Source: Sphagnum compactum
Taxonomy: Eukaryota; Bryophyta; Sphagnopsida; Sphagnales
DNA length: 64,000 bases
NCBI GenBank assembly: GCA_965153455.1
Contig: OZ234503.1
Location: forward strand, 14,637,118-14,701,117
Direction of reading: 5' to 3'
Shown: positions 25,746 to 38,375 of the stretch, in pieces
Position numbering within the stretch: the stretch's first letter is position 1
Layout: the number at the start of each line of letters is the position of its first letter
Notes under the pieces: generated by a model
The model's database searches: none
Seen by the model: only the letters and a program-made list of their open reading frames with translations
What the model was told of the DNA's origin: nothing
Program-made: the position numbers and the translations under genes

Positions 25746-26879
25746 CATAAGTATTAAGAATCCTCCCCTCCTATGCCTCATGATCTACTTATGTTTTTAG
25801 GGTTTGTGATAGCCTTCACCTTATGCTTTATAATGGGCAAAGAAAGTCCATTTCATTTTTATTTTCACATTTTTTTAAAGATTTTTTTTTTAATTTTTTT
25901 TTTTCTGCTCATCAACTCATCTTCTAAGTACTTTTTTAAAGGCCTTATTGGTGAGGGGACATTCCCAAAATTTCAAGGCCGGACTCAAGAATACCCACTT
26001 GTCCTAGGCTCCTTAGTTTGGGAATGCCACTTACTCAAAACACACTTTGTTGTGGAAGATATTCATTCAATGAGGGTTTAATTGGTGGGTGGCCTAGATG
26101 AAAGGAGATCAACATAATTTCTACTTTTCTTAGCTTGAAAAGTCCATTACTTTTGGCATTCTTTTGCTTTTACAATAATGCTTTGTTATCTAGAATCTTT
26201 ACATCTAGTTAATAATAATTACATAAATATGTACATATGTATACATACCTATGTTGTTTTTTTTTGTGTGTACAACCCACTTAATTGTTTTGTCCCTTGG
26301 AGTAAAGGAAGGATTGTGGCCCTCACTTACAACAAGAATGGATTGGTTTCAATTCCCTTATTTTTGGACAAAGTGGTGGCACATTGGAGGATTGACTTCT
26401 AAATCAAAAACAAATATACCAGTATAATATTCTCAAATATATATATCAGATTTTTAAAAGAATATTAATTACAAAGTAATTCTAAGTATAACAAGGTTGA
26501 TTTATTTAATTTTTTTTTTTTTAATTTCAAATTCTAGCACTTCATATTTACTTTCATATAGTACCTGGTAAATATTTTTCTTGTCTCAATTCTTTCAAGT
26601 GCATCATTAATTTAATCCTTCTTTCTTATAAAATTGAACCTATTTAGCCCTTTTGAACCTAGAGAGCCAAAGCCCTTTTGAAAGTCTACAAGCAAGGTCT
26701 TTAGTGTTTGCCCAACTAATATAATAATATAGGGATAGTTTAGACAATGTGTGTTTACTTGTACCTTGGTGGGTACATAGTCAATAGAAAACAGACTATA
26801 GACCCCACCATTTGCAGGTGAATAATTGGTGTATTATTGGACCGTTACATTGGTTTCTTAGTGAGTGTTTTTGGAGACT
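25746..26879. other. AT-rich intergenic DNA
   Basis: No gene is supported. Frames at 25773-26081 and 26178-26402 are open but have no recognisable domain and no splice context. Confidence 0.5.
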
Positions 26880-27337
26880 TGGGTCAATTCGATGAAGAAT
26901 TAAGTCAAAACATGTTGGTTTGGCTCAGCAAAATGGTTTTGGCCTAGCATTTTTGTAAAGGACGATGAGGCTCGTAAAAGCCATAGCCAAGCCTAACGCC
27001 TGCTATTGATTGGCTTGGCTAGAAGGTTTGATCTGTCCAGGTGGGTTGCTATTACTAGTCTCTCAAGGTATAGCCAAGCCTAACACCCGCTATTGATTGG
27101 CTAGAAGGTTTGATCAGTCGAGGTGGGTTGCTATTACTAGTCTCAAGGCATAGCCAAGCGTAACACCTGCTATGATTGGCTAGATAGTTTGATCAGTCCA
27201 AGTGCGTTGCTATTAGTAGTCTCCCACCTATTTGTAATCCCAGTTTTAGTTTTATGAGTGGGGTTAAAAGTAAATAACTAAAACTTGGATGTAATGTTTG
27301 CAGGGTCACATACTGAGAACCCCTGGACATGATGCTC
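26880..27337 (+). mobile_element. MITE-like nonautonomous DNA transposon, copy 3, internally triplicated
   Basis: The core matches copy 2 (gtcaaaaca...tttggctcagcaaaatgg, then 'attactagtctc', 'taaataactaaaacttggat'), and the right end 'gcagggtcacatactgag...gatgctc' is recognisable. The left inverted terminus is missing or replaced. An internal block of about 80-88 bp is present three times (about 26979-27066, 27067-27146, 27147-27225), against once in copy 2. Confidence 0.8.
26979..27225 (+). repeat. Three tandem copies of an internal MITE block
   Basis: Each unit runs from 'catagccaagc' through 'ctattgattggcta', 'aaggtttgatc' and 'gtgggttgctatta' to 'ctagtctc'. Unit lengths are about 88, 80 and 79 bp. 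The first has an extra 'ttggc' insertion and the third a one-base loss (tatgattgg). Confidence 0.85.
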
Positions 27338-30300
27338 ATACAACCACCCAAAGAAACAAAGGTTGAAACTTGAAACTTGGGTCATGTCTTTGGTGACCAG
27401 CCAAATGAAATATCAAATGGGATAAAATGGTGTTCATTCAAAGCAAGACGAGCTGGCCCAATTTAGGTCACCAAATTCAATGAACTTTATTGGGTTTTAG
27501 GCCTTAAGATCAACATTCTTTTCAATTTTGGTTGCCAACAATCGGTTCACCTCACCAACCATACTCACCAAAGATTGATCACAATGAAATATTGTTTGTC
27601 ACATGACACATGTTCTTTCGAGCTACACTAATTATGATTTGCTTGAACCTTCTGAAAGCAGAGGGGAAATTTGTTTCAGCAATTTTTTTGGATTTGCCCA
27701 ATCCAAAAAAATGAGGTTTCTCTTGAAAGCTTATATTTGTAAACACTGAACACCCACCTATGTATTATACAAAGTGATTTGCATGAAAAATAATGTGCTA
27801 ATCAAGTAAGAATCAATGGGAGAATGTAATTCCAAAAAAAACACCAAAAAAATTCTATTCTTCTTTGAAAGAAAAATCAAGAGCAAAATTAAAACCATGC
27901 AAAACAATTAATGTCTCAAAAGTATGTGCTCCGCATACATGAAGCTTTAAGTTCAATGTCAAACTAAATCTTAACTGGTATTTATTAGTGTTTTTTTTTT
28001 CCCAATTTCCTAATGAGGCCAAGGTGACGAGCATCCTTAAGTTGATTTTGATTTAATTGGTGACATTATTTCAAAAAAATCTTAACTAATAAGCATAATT
28101 GTGATGACACCCTCCACCAAAAACCAAAATTTTTTATTATTATTCAGGCTGTTTTCCAAAAAACTAAATTACAACACGATATTCCATTTCAAAAAATTCT
28201 GTCAACCTTTGACCAATTTTTGCCCAAAAAATCATTAATTACTAATTGTATTCTAACTAATATATATTATGTACATTAAGTAACAACTTACTAAAAATCC
28301 AACCTAGGAGATTCAATTTTTGCATAAATGTTAAGATAAGAGGAAACCATGTTTTTATCAAGAATGTAAGGGATTAACAAAACAATAAGACCAAGTATAA
28401 TCATGTTGAGCATGGTTGTACTACGAGCAAGGTACCTATGGAGCAACATGACTATTAACCCTTGTAATTGGGAATAATCCCTTTACTTTATACAAGTAAC
28501 CTAATCAAGTTACGATTTTGGTAGTAAGAACTTTAAATACTAATAGGATATGTGCAATCTTTGTGCACACATATAGGCAAGTAAAGGGTTGTTTTCAAAT
28601 GAAGGTAGTTCAATATGGCCAAAAATGTTTTCAATCTTGCATTGTTAATTGAGAGAATTGGATTTGTCATTTCTACGAAAACTAACCCATAAAGCATTTG
28701 TTTTCCTTAGAAAAAAAACTTATTGCAAGGGAGATGGTAGAAGAGGATCATTTCAATTAACATACAATTGAGCAATATGGAACCAATCTACACATGCTAC
28801 CTCGTATCTCCATTTCAATACAACATGACACAAGTGTTAAAAAAATTCCTATCCACAACAACTCATCCTTTGGACCTTTTATAAGGAAGGACTAGATGTA
28901 AATTTCTTTGAGAAAATAATCCTTGGTTGGGGTTAATATTTATTCACACTTGTAATGATCAAAGTGGGATTGTCTTTAGTGTTATTGTGAAATACACTAT
29001 GACCTAGCAAAAGAGGAAAGAAAAAACCTTATCAAATATTCAAATGGATTTGCTTACAGGCCAAACGTAACGTAATGAGAAGGAAGGAAAAATGAGGAGA
29101 TATAAGTAAAAGCTTAAGGGGAAAAAGATATGAACAAAGGATTAAAATATAATAATCAACTCGCATAATTTCTATCAAATGCACCTCTCACAATCTACCA
29201 ATTTATCCAAACGGTACATCATCTCTTCAAGAAAGTTCACAAGAAAGCCAAAGAGGAATGAATGAGACAAACATGCAATCATTCAATTAGATCAACTAGC
29301 ATCCAATTGCAAGTAAATGAAAATTTGGATTTTTTCATTAATTAATGGCATAATAAAATGTACTTGTGAACTTAATATTATAGTCAAAATATATCTAATT
29401 TTTAATGTAAAATTAAGAAGGAAAAAAATTCAATCAATTTCAAACTTAATTGTTACTTTTTTATTCATTAAAATTCTTCAAACTTTTCATTTAATTTACC
29501 CTAAACTTAGTGGAGGCCTCAATATTTTCATAATTAGACTTCAATTTTTTTGGAATATATATTTTTGTGTTAATGTTGAAAATTGTCAAATTTAAAACTT
29601 AAATGTTGAACATACGTATTTATTGGTATGCTTAAACCCCCCATCAAAGCTCCTAATGGCTATTTAAGATGTGGATTCCCCATACATTCCGATATGGTTT
29701 CCAAGTTGTTTTAGGTGTTCACACACCAAACACATCTAAACCCATGTGAATTGTTCCATGCATAGACTATTTATGTGCTCAAGTTGTTTTTCACTTCTCC
29801 TCCACCCAAATTGGTTATCTTTCATTGGAAACTATCATTTTTCTTTTATTGAAATTGTTATCTTCTTTGTTGACACAATTGAATAAACTTTTTTTTTTCC
29901 TCAAGTTTTAATATTTTTATGACACAAAACCTAAACCTTAGTTAAATGGAACAATAGAATATTGATCTTTATATTACTTGCTTCTAGTAGAAATGATCAA
30001 AATGAAGAGTTCTTTTACAATCTTTTGAAAGTTCATATGCAAAATGATGGCAAAAGGTTCATTGAGAAAAACACGAAAGAAACATGCAAGTTGGACATGA
30101 CACATTTTTCATGATTATTTCTTCATAGACCCAATGTATGATGGGATGTTATTTAAACAACGTGATAAATGAGAAGACATTTAATTTTTACAATCATGCA
30201 TATGATTATCAATTATGATGCATATTTTATTTTTTAAAAATAAATTACCCAAGTTTTAGGATTTTCTACCATTCAAAAATGCACCAATTATAACATTGAA

Positions 30301-32159
30301 AATGTTTACATATGGAATAGGTGTAGATACAACTAATGAATATTGTTGGTACATAAGGTGAAAACAATGCAATGGAGGTTATGAAACATTTTGTATGTGC
30401 AATGAGAGTTTTCATCACAACCACATAATTGAAACAACCTACCAAGATAGACATTTGGAAGTTGCTTAACATCAACAAATAGTAGCAATCTCCTAATATC
30501 TTTGCCTTGGTTGATTGCATGAATTGGAGATGTAAAATTGCTTAGTAAAATGGCAAGATGACTTCCAAGTCAAGGACAAGAATAAAAGCATCATACTTGA
30601 AAACATTATTCATTAGTCACTTTGGATTTGGCATGTTTTAGGTGAAAGCATGATTGAATGCATCAAATTACTATCCTAAATGGCAATTTTCCATATGTTC
30701 TTAAGTAACAAAACATTCAATGCCAAGATAATATAAAAATCTAATGGAATTTGAAAGATAAAATCACAATCTACATGAAAGCAACATTCTAATTACAGAA
30801 GGTTTTGAGATTTGGATACTATCACATTGTATGCTGATTGTAATTTGGCCATAATAGGAATGTCCCAATGCATAGCTTACCACAACATACGGTATTAGTT
30901 CTTGCAAATTTTGATGTTTTGAAAAAATGAAAAATTGCAACTAAAACATCCATATGCACATAAGCATGTAAGAGTTGGAGTTTTGTGATATCATATTTAT
31001 TGGGATAATTCATTGAAAATCAAGTTTTTAAAAAAAATCCATACATTGCAAGGAGTACATTAAAAATCAATATTTTGAATCAGATGTTTGACTTGATGAA
31101 TTATTCTTACATCTATCCTTGGTTGCATCATGTTGTTGGATTTTTGAAATTTTAAAATCAATTATTTGAAATGAATATTTTCAATTTTGAAACATAATGG
31201 GCTAATTTTTTCAAAAAATTCATGTTTCCTTGACACACACAAAATTGATCAAAATTTCACATGCATTAGGTCATGATATAAAAACATTATGTGCAAAATT
31301 TTAGCTTTGGATTATTAAAAAAAATGCATAAATACAAAAGGTAATATAGTAATTTCAAAAACTTCAAATGAACTTGGTTGAAAGCTTCAAATTGACTACT
31401 CATTTAGGTTAATCAATGCAAATTTCATTATAAATTCATGTGTTAACATGGCAATAAGGAGCTTAAACCCTAGGTACCACATGCTTTTAACATCTTAAAC
31501 ATTCAATATGAAAGCAAAGTTACATTAGCATGGGGCCCTTTTAGTTTTGCAATTATGTCCAAATATCGTTTATAGACAATCACGTTTTCACCCCTTTCTT
31601 TAGTCATTTAGGATCCAATGAATATTCAACAATGATATCTTGATGTGTTGACAAGTCTCCATTGATATATACATGTAACATGTTGTTGGGTGAAGGAGAT
31701 GGTATATTGACTTTCATAGTGAGTGGTTCCACATACCCTAAATATTAAATCTATTTGTAAATGGCATCTACTCATGTTGAAAATATTTTCTTTGGACACA
31801 ATCCTACAAATTAGAAATTACAACATTTGCGACGATCTAAAAATTTGCAAAAAAAAGATGAAAAATGATGTTTTGAAGCATGTGATCAAAACTCACAATT
31901 GTCCCAAACCTTTGCAAGTAATGGGACATGCAAATAATGGACATAATGTGTGCTTGTGTCATATTAAACAACACAATAATTGAAGATGAAGCAAGATCCA
32001 ATTTCGAGGCTGTATTTGAGGTTGGCCAAGCAACTCAAATGGAAAGGTGTTTGACTTTTCAAAAATTGAATGAAGAACTTAAATATACTCAAAGCTATTT
32101 CAATTTGAGAGCAAATTTGGTAGACCTTTTGGTCCAATAAAAGAAACACTTACATTGAA
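27338..32159. other. AT-rich intergenic DNA, no gene seen
   Basis: Both strands give only short frames of biased composition. The frames at 29317-29595 and 31723-32140 have no family resemblance that I can defend. No RNA gene or intact element was recognised. Confidence 0.55.
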
Positions 32160-33440
32160 ACTAGTGTGAGTTTGGTCTATTTGCCCAAATGTGAACTCAT
32201 TACCCAACTAATTGAATTTAAATTTTAAACTTTTATTGAAGTTTTGGCAATCATAAAAATCATTCAAAATTCAATATCTCCAGTTCACATTAGGTCTAAA
32301 AATTACAAAATCACCTCCATAAAATCCTATTGATTGAACATCTTTTAATAATACCAAAAGTGCACACCAATTTTTTATTTTAGTTTTAATTTATTGAGTT
32401 TTCAATGAATTTATTTTGTTCCATGTTCAATAATTCCTGCACCATAGGTCTAATCATGATGAAACTACCTTAATGCACACGCCTATTCATCAGGGGCTTT
32501 CCAATGGTACCAAGAGTGTGGTAGGAAATATTACATTGTTTTGGATTTTTCAACCCAATAAAAGAAACAAAACAAACTATCTTAATGTATAAATAATATG
32601 TCCTTGTGTTGTTGGCCCAAATGTGAATTCATTACCCAACTAATTGAATTTGAATTATAATTTTGATTGAATTTCAAGTGATAAAGATGATTTGAAACTT
32701 AGTATTTCCTACAACCTAGGTGTACAAAGTACAAAATCATTTCCATAAAATCCTACCCATTAAACATTTTTCAACAATACCTATGACCAAAGTATGTTCC
32801 AATTTCTTAAACATTTAGTATTGATTTTATTGGATTTTCAATGACAAAATTATTTGATATTCAATAATTCTAGCACCTTAGGTTTAACAAATTTACAAAA
32901 CCACCTCCATTCACCTTATTCGTAAAGGACTTTCCAATAGTATGTAGTGTTTGGAAGGGACAGTATGGTTTAAAAGATTTCAATGAGATAAACAAAGCAA
33001 ATTAATAAACAAACTAGGTTTTTTAAAAATTGGCATGTGTTGTTAACCCAAATATGAAGTTGTTTTGCAATCAATTTCTCCTTCCAAATAATTATTAGAA
33101 ATCAACATCTTTTGCACCTTTGGTCTATAAATTATTAAGTTATCTCTAATAAGTCCCATTCATCAAGGTCGTTCTAACATTACCAAGAGCACATTCCAAT
33201 TTCCTTACAATTTTTATTTTTTATTTTGTCATATTTATTTGACAAAATTGTTCAATATTCAATAACTTTTATATTGTGGGTCTAAACCTTATAAAATTAC
33301 CTTAAGTGCAACCATCACTTGGGCTTTCCAATGCTACTAAATGCATGACAAGGGTGTCATGGTTTAGGCAATCTCAACGTTACAAACAAAACAAAACAAA
33401 CAAAAGTTTCCTTCCTCAATAAACAAATTTCAAATCTAAA
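32160..33440. repeat. Diverged tandem array, about 430-bp units, about 3 copies
   Basis: The phrase 'cccaaatgtgaactcattacc' at about 32182 recurs as 'cccaaatgtgaattcattacc' at about 32619 and more weakly as 'acccaaatatgaagttg' at about 33046. Each unit also holds two related halves (aggtctaaaaattacaaaat and aggtctaatcatgatgaaac about 157 bp apart) and phrases such as 'ctttccaatggtaccaagag' and 'aaacaaaacaaac'. This looks like an old satellite-like array or a tandemly duplicated element. Confidence 0.7.
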
Positions 33441-34340
33441 ATAATTATGACATGCGTAATTCGAAATTTGGAGTTTCAAAATTGAAAATTTGAAGTTTAT
33501 TTTTATGTTATGAATTGTGAAATTCAAAATAGAGGTTATTTTTGACATTATGTTTGGTTTAAAATTGTAATGTGATTTTTTTTTTACGTTACAAAGTTAA
33601 AATTTGATGTTTGAAATTATGAAGTCTAAAATTGAAATTGAAGTTTGTTTTGATGTTATGTAAGTTCAAAACTAAAATTTAAGTTGTGAATTAAATATTA
33701 AGATTAAGCATGAATCCAATTATCATTGAAATAAAAAGTTTGGACTCAAATTAAATAAATTACACTCATTTATTCAAAATCCACTGTCATTTCTTTGTGT
33801 AGGTTTTATAATAATTTGTGTGTTGGAATGGGTGTGTATGTTGATGGGTCCAAATTGGGCTAAAGTGCACACCATGTTTTGATGATTCCAATGTGAGATT
33901 GGATTTCATTCTCAACTTAAAGGTACCACTAATGTTCCATTGAATTTTATAAATCATGTTTTCAACTTTTAGCATTATCAATGTATTTTGGATTGGGGCA
34001 TCAAAAACATTACACCAAAATGCGTCCTAGTCCACTCTAAGTTTCACTAGATTTTGAGTGAATTTGGACATTTTTACAATGATGAAACAAGTTAACCCCC
34101 CAATGAACAGGGACCAATTGTTACGGACAGTGAATTAATCCACTAATACCTAGTGAAATACAAATTTATCAAGCCAGTTCACTTGTTAGTTAATTAATTA
34201 AGCAAGATAAAAATTAATTGAATTTAAATTATTTAATATTTAATGTAATATTTAATATTATTGATAATTTGATGATTTTAATTTATGAATTATTGACATT
34301 GTCACTTCCTATAATAGATTAAAATCTTAGCCTAGGTACA
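33441..34340. other. AT-rich intergenic DNA before the retrotransposon
   Basis: The sequence repeats phrases built from 'aattgaaattgaagtttg' and 'ttatgtaagttcaaaa' in a loose way (33460-33680). No gene is seen. Confidence 0.5.
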
Positions 34341-34345
34341 TAGAC
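34341..34345. other. Target-site duplication of the outer retrotransposon, left
   Basis: tagac directly precedes the LTR start (tgttatgg) and is repeated at 47074-47078 directly after the other LTR end (catgaca). Confidence 0.9.
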
Positions 34346-34649
34346 TGTTATGGACCGACTACAAACAAATGGAGAATTACAAGACAAAACAAGCTTTATT
34401 GACCCATCAACTGGTGTTGATTTGCTGAAGGGTTGTTCCCCAGACTATATCCTTTTATAACCCTGAGCCATACTAGTCCCAAAATATCCTAGGCCATGAT
34501 ATTGCCAAAAGTATCCCAAAATATCCTAGGACATGACATTGCCAAAAGTATCCCAAAATATCCTAGGACATGACATTGCCAAAAGTATCCCAAAATATCC
34601 TAGGACATGACATTGCCAAAAGTATCCCAAAATATCCTAGGCCATGACA
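34346..34649 (-). repeat. 3' LTR of the outer retrotransposon
   Basis: 304 bp, TG...CA. It contains a 37-bp tandem unit (cccaaaatatcctagg...gccaaaagtat) in four full copies plus a partial one. The partner LTR has three plus a partial one, which accounts exactly for the 37-bp length difference. Confidence 0.93.
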
Positions 34650-34667
34650 TTATCCTCTCCTCAAGTG
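34650..34667 (-). other. Polypurine tract of the outer element, overlapping the pol stop codon
   Basis: On the - strand the sequence CTTGAGGAGAGGATAA abuts the LTR start. This purine-rich stretch fits the plus-strand primer. The TAA (34650-34652) is also the stop of the chromodomain-containing pol frame, so coding sequence runs right up to the LTR. Confidence 0.75.
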
Positions 34668-37600
34668 ACATCTTCCAGATGGAGCCGGTTTGTTAGGATA
34701 CCGTTGGTGAAACCGATTAACTAAGTCTTGGGCATGAACTAGGTTTCCAGCAGGCTTCCAAGTAGCTTCAAAAGGATGATAACCTCGCCAAAAGACAAGG
34801 TACAGGAACTTTCCACGAATCTTCTTGGAGTCCAAGACCTCCTGAACTTCAAACTCTTCTTGGCCTTCAATTTCGACTGGAGCTGGGGGTTCTTGATGAC
34901 GTTCTGGGATCGGGTTTTCATGATAGGGCTCAAGCAGGGAGACATGGAAAACATTGTGGATTTTGAATTGGGGTGGAAGCTCCAACTGGCAAGCCACTAG
35001 ACCAACCAATTTGGCGATTTTGAAAGGTCTGAGGCGCTTATAATCCAACTTGGCACATGGGCGAATGGTAGCAATGTTCTTTCTGAGAAGCCAGACCTTG
35101 TCTCCAACCTTGAAGTTTGGATGGTCCTTGCGTCGGCGGTTTGCTTGTTTCTTTTGCCACTCCTGTGTTAGCTTGAGTTCTGCCATAAGGTTCTGTTGAA
35201 CTTGTCCAAGCTTCGTGGCCCTTTCTTTAGTCGAAGGGTTTACGGAATCTCCAGGAATTTCAAGGCTGAACCTGGGATGAAAACCGTAATTGGCAAAGAA
35301 TGGACTGATCCCGGTCGATGCATGTGTTGTGTTATTATAAGCAAACTCTGCTTGAGATAGTAGGTCCAGCCAATCGTCCTGTTGGTAGTTCACAGTGCAG
35401 CGAAGGTATTGCTCGAGTGTCTGGTTTGTCCGTTCTGTTTGTCCATCTGTCTCAGGGTGGAAAGCTGAAGATAGCCGAATGTCAACTCCAAGAAGCTCGA
35501 ATAAACGATGCCAGAACTTGGATGCAAACTGAGGACCTCTGTCGGACACAATTTCCTCGGGGAGTCCATGCAGTCAGACGATCCCGTCCAGAATTAACTG
35601 AGCTGTCTCTTCTGCCGTGATTGACTTGGAACAAGGGGTGAAATGGGCCATTTTGGTGAGTCGATCGACCACAACCAGTATTGAATTCTTGGTTCTGACA
35701 GTAGGGAGGTCCGTGATGAAGTCCATTGCAATAGATCCCCAAGGTCGGCTAGGAATCGACAGAGGCTATAGGAGTCCAAACGGGCGATGCCTGGGAGCCT
35801 TGGATCGAGCACATGTATCACAAGACTTGACATACTCCCGTAGCATCTTGTTCATTTTGGGCCACCAGTAAGTCCTCGACACTAGTTCGTGAGTCCGTGC
35901 CATTCCAAAGTGACCCGCCAGGGTGTTGTCGTGGCATTCTCTCAGGATTTTTAGGCGCATAGGTCCTTCGGGTACATAAATCAGGTTATTTCGAAGGAGA
36001 AGTCCGTCTTGTTGCTCAAACTGATCCAAATCATCACTATTTGGGTTCCTTGGTCGTTCCTGGAGTTCCTTCTTGATGTTGGTAGCCCAGATGTCTTCCT
36101 TAGTTGCCATCTTGATGTCCCTGACAAGGAATGAGTCTGGGATGGTGCTGATTGTTGCTACAACTTGAAATTGCTTGAGGTTGAGTAAAGTCTGGTTTTG
36201 CTGGCCGTAGGCCTCATCCCTCGCTCGAAGTTCATATTCTGAACAACGAGATAGCGCGTCAGCTTTCCCTTGCTAGGTGCCGGGTTGATACTGAATCTCA
36301 AAGTCGAAATCAGCTAGGAAGATAGACCAGCGTGCCTGGCGACGATTTAAGGTCCGAGTAGTTATGAAATAAAGGACATTCTTGTGATCTGTCAGAACTT
36401 GGACTCGATGTTGAGCTCCGGCAAGATACGGTCTCCACTGCTCGAATGCCGTGATGATTGCCAGGAGTTCCTTATCGTAGACCTGGTAGTTGATTTCGGC
36501 ACTGGTTAACTTCCGTGAATAGAAAGTAACTGGATGCAGCAACCCATCTATTCCAAATTGAGATAGAATAACTCCCAAGGCAAAATCTGAAGCGTCCGTT
36601 TCCACAATGAATGGATTGGCAGGATCGGGATGTATCAGGATGGGTGCAGAGGTGAATGCCATCTTGAGAGTATCAAAAGCAGCTTGGACCGTTGGATTCC
36701 ACAAGAAGGGCTTGTCTTTGCAAGTCAGGGTTATTAACGGTGTTGTGATCTTAGAGTAGCCTTTGATAAACCGACGATAGAAGTTGGCAAACCCTAGGAA
36801 GCGTTGAACGTCCTTGACCGAGGATGGAGTAGCCCAACACTGGATGGTCTCGACCTTTGACTTGTCTATGAAAATGCCATTTGGAGAGATCACGTAGCCG
36901 AGGAACGCCACTGAAGATTTGTCGAATTCACATTTTTCCAACTTGGCGTATAAGCCATGCTCCCGGAGCGTCGCAAACACCAATCGTACATGTTTGTCGT
37001 GGGTTTCCTGGTCCTTGGAAAAGATTAAAATGTCATCCAAATAGACCACGACAAATTCGTCCATGTAATCCCGGAAGATATCATTCATCAGATGCTGAAA
37101 GACTGCGGGTGCATTGGTGAGGCCGAAGGGCATGACCGTGTATTCGAAGTGGCCGTAGCGTGTGCAGAAAGCTGTCTTCCATTCATCACCGGGGCGAATC
37201 CTGAGTAAGTTGTAGGCTCCACGGAGGTTAAGCTTGGTGAAGATCTTCCCGGTACGTAGTCGATCTAGGAGACCTGAAATCAAGGGCAAGGGATATCGAT
37301 TCTTTTTGGTTATTTTGTTGAGTCCACGATAATCCACACAGAGTCAAAGGGAGCCATCCTTCTTCTTGACAAACAAAATTGGGGCGCCGGCTAGAGACTT
37401 GGAATGCTGAATGAACCCCTTGGCAAGATTTTCAGTAAGGTAATCACGCAGGGCTTGGAGTTCCGGTTTCGATAGGCCATAGATAGGACCAAAGGGTGGT
37501 GAGTGTCCTTCTTCTAGATCAATTGGGCAGTCATATGGACTATGGGCGGGGAGCTGATCAGCATTAATCTTTTCAAAAACATCAACAAAGTCCTTATACT

Positions 37601-38370
37601 TCTCGGGAAGTTTGACAAGTGTTGGTTCTGATTGGGGGTTTGTGGTGTTGGCTGGGTTGACATGGATGGCGAAGACTTGAAGATTCTTAGCAGCCCGATA
37701 GAAAGGGACAGCTCTATCAACGAAGATCTGGACAGGTTTGATTTTCTTGGCAGGATTCTTGACAAGATTTTTGACAAGACAAGGTTTAGTTCTGACCAAC
37801 CGGGGGTTCTTGACTGCAGGACTTGACATAACAGACTTGATAAAACTGGAATTGGTTCCGACCTTCTTTGGGTTCTCGACCACAGGAATCTTGGCAGGAC
37901 TGGACAAAATGTTTTTCTGAGCGTGGGGTTCTTGAGAGGTGCACCATTGTGCGCTGAAGGTGAGGGTTCTAGATCGCCAATCAATGATAGGGTTGTGTGC
38001 TTCTAGTCAAGGCAGACCAAGGATTATGGGATGGTGAGGGGTGGAGATGATGTTGAGAACAATCTTCTCCGTGTGCTTGCCGATACAGAGTTCTAGAGGG
38101 GTTGTCTCGTGTGTTATTGCACCAAAAGCAATGGTTCTCCCATCAATAACCTCTACCGAAACAGGGGTTGACTTCTTGACCACAGGGATGTTGTGTTGGA
38201 CGACAAATGTTTGGTCGATGAAAGGAGAGGTGGCGCCGGAGTCCACCAAAGCTGACACTTGTGGTATGTCTTCTGGAATACGAATGATGTGCACATACTG
38301 AGTGAAACTGGGCTGGGACCAACAGCGGAACATGAGCCTTTGCAAAGGTGGTGTTGGGTGAGATCCAGTC

Positions 38371-38375
38371 GCACG
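38371..38375. other. Target-site duplication of the nested retrotransposon, left
   Basis: gcacg precedes the LTR start tgacgcg and recurs at 45301-45305 after the other LTR end (ttgcgaca). Confidence 0.92.

Larger units (their letters stand above)
34650..38375 (-). pseudogene. pol: Outer element pol: protease, RT, RNase H, integrase, chromodomain (five in-frame stops)
   Basis: All segments are in the same frame. The protease has LVDSGAT near 38243. The reverse transcriptase has VVYLDD near 37043-37032. RNase H has ETDASDFALG near 36600. The integrase has an HHCC zinc region (HDNTLAGHFG...CDTCARSK) and a core with SDRGPQF and HPETDGQTER. The C-terminal chromodomain is EEFEVQEVLDSK...YLVFWRGY...TWKP. 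Premature stops sit at 38007-38009, 37344-37346, 36273-36275, 35766-35768 and 35574-35576. By context two would be former CGA codons, two former CAG codons and one a former TGG; each needs one C:G to T:A change. No frameshift is apparent within this part. It is dead as a polyprotein, though single domains are long and well kept. The 5' end was cut off by the nested insertion. Confidence 0.92.

Noticed and set aside
31723-32140. Two + strand frames, the second with an acidic N-terminal stretch
   Set aside because: No family motif recognised, AT-biased codons and no splice context; could be an old transposon fragment but I cannot support it.
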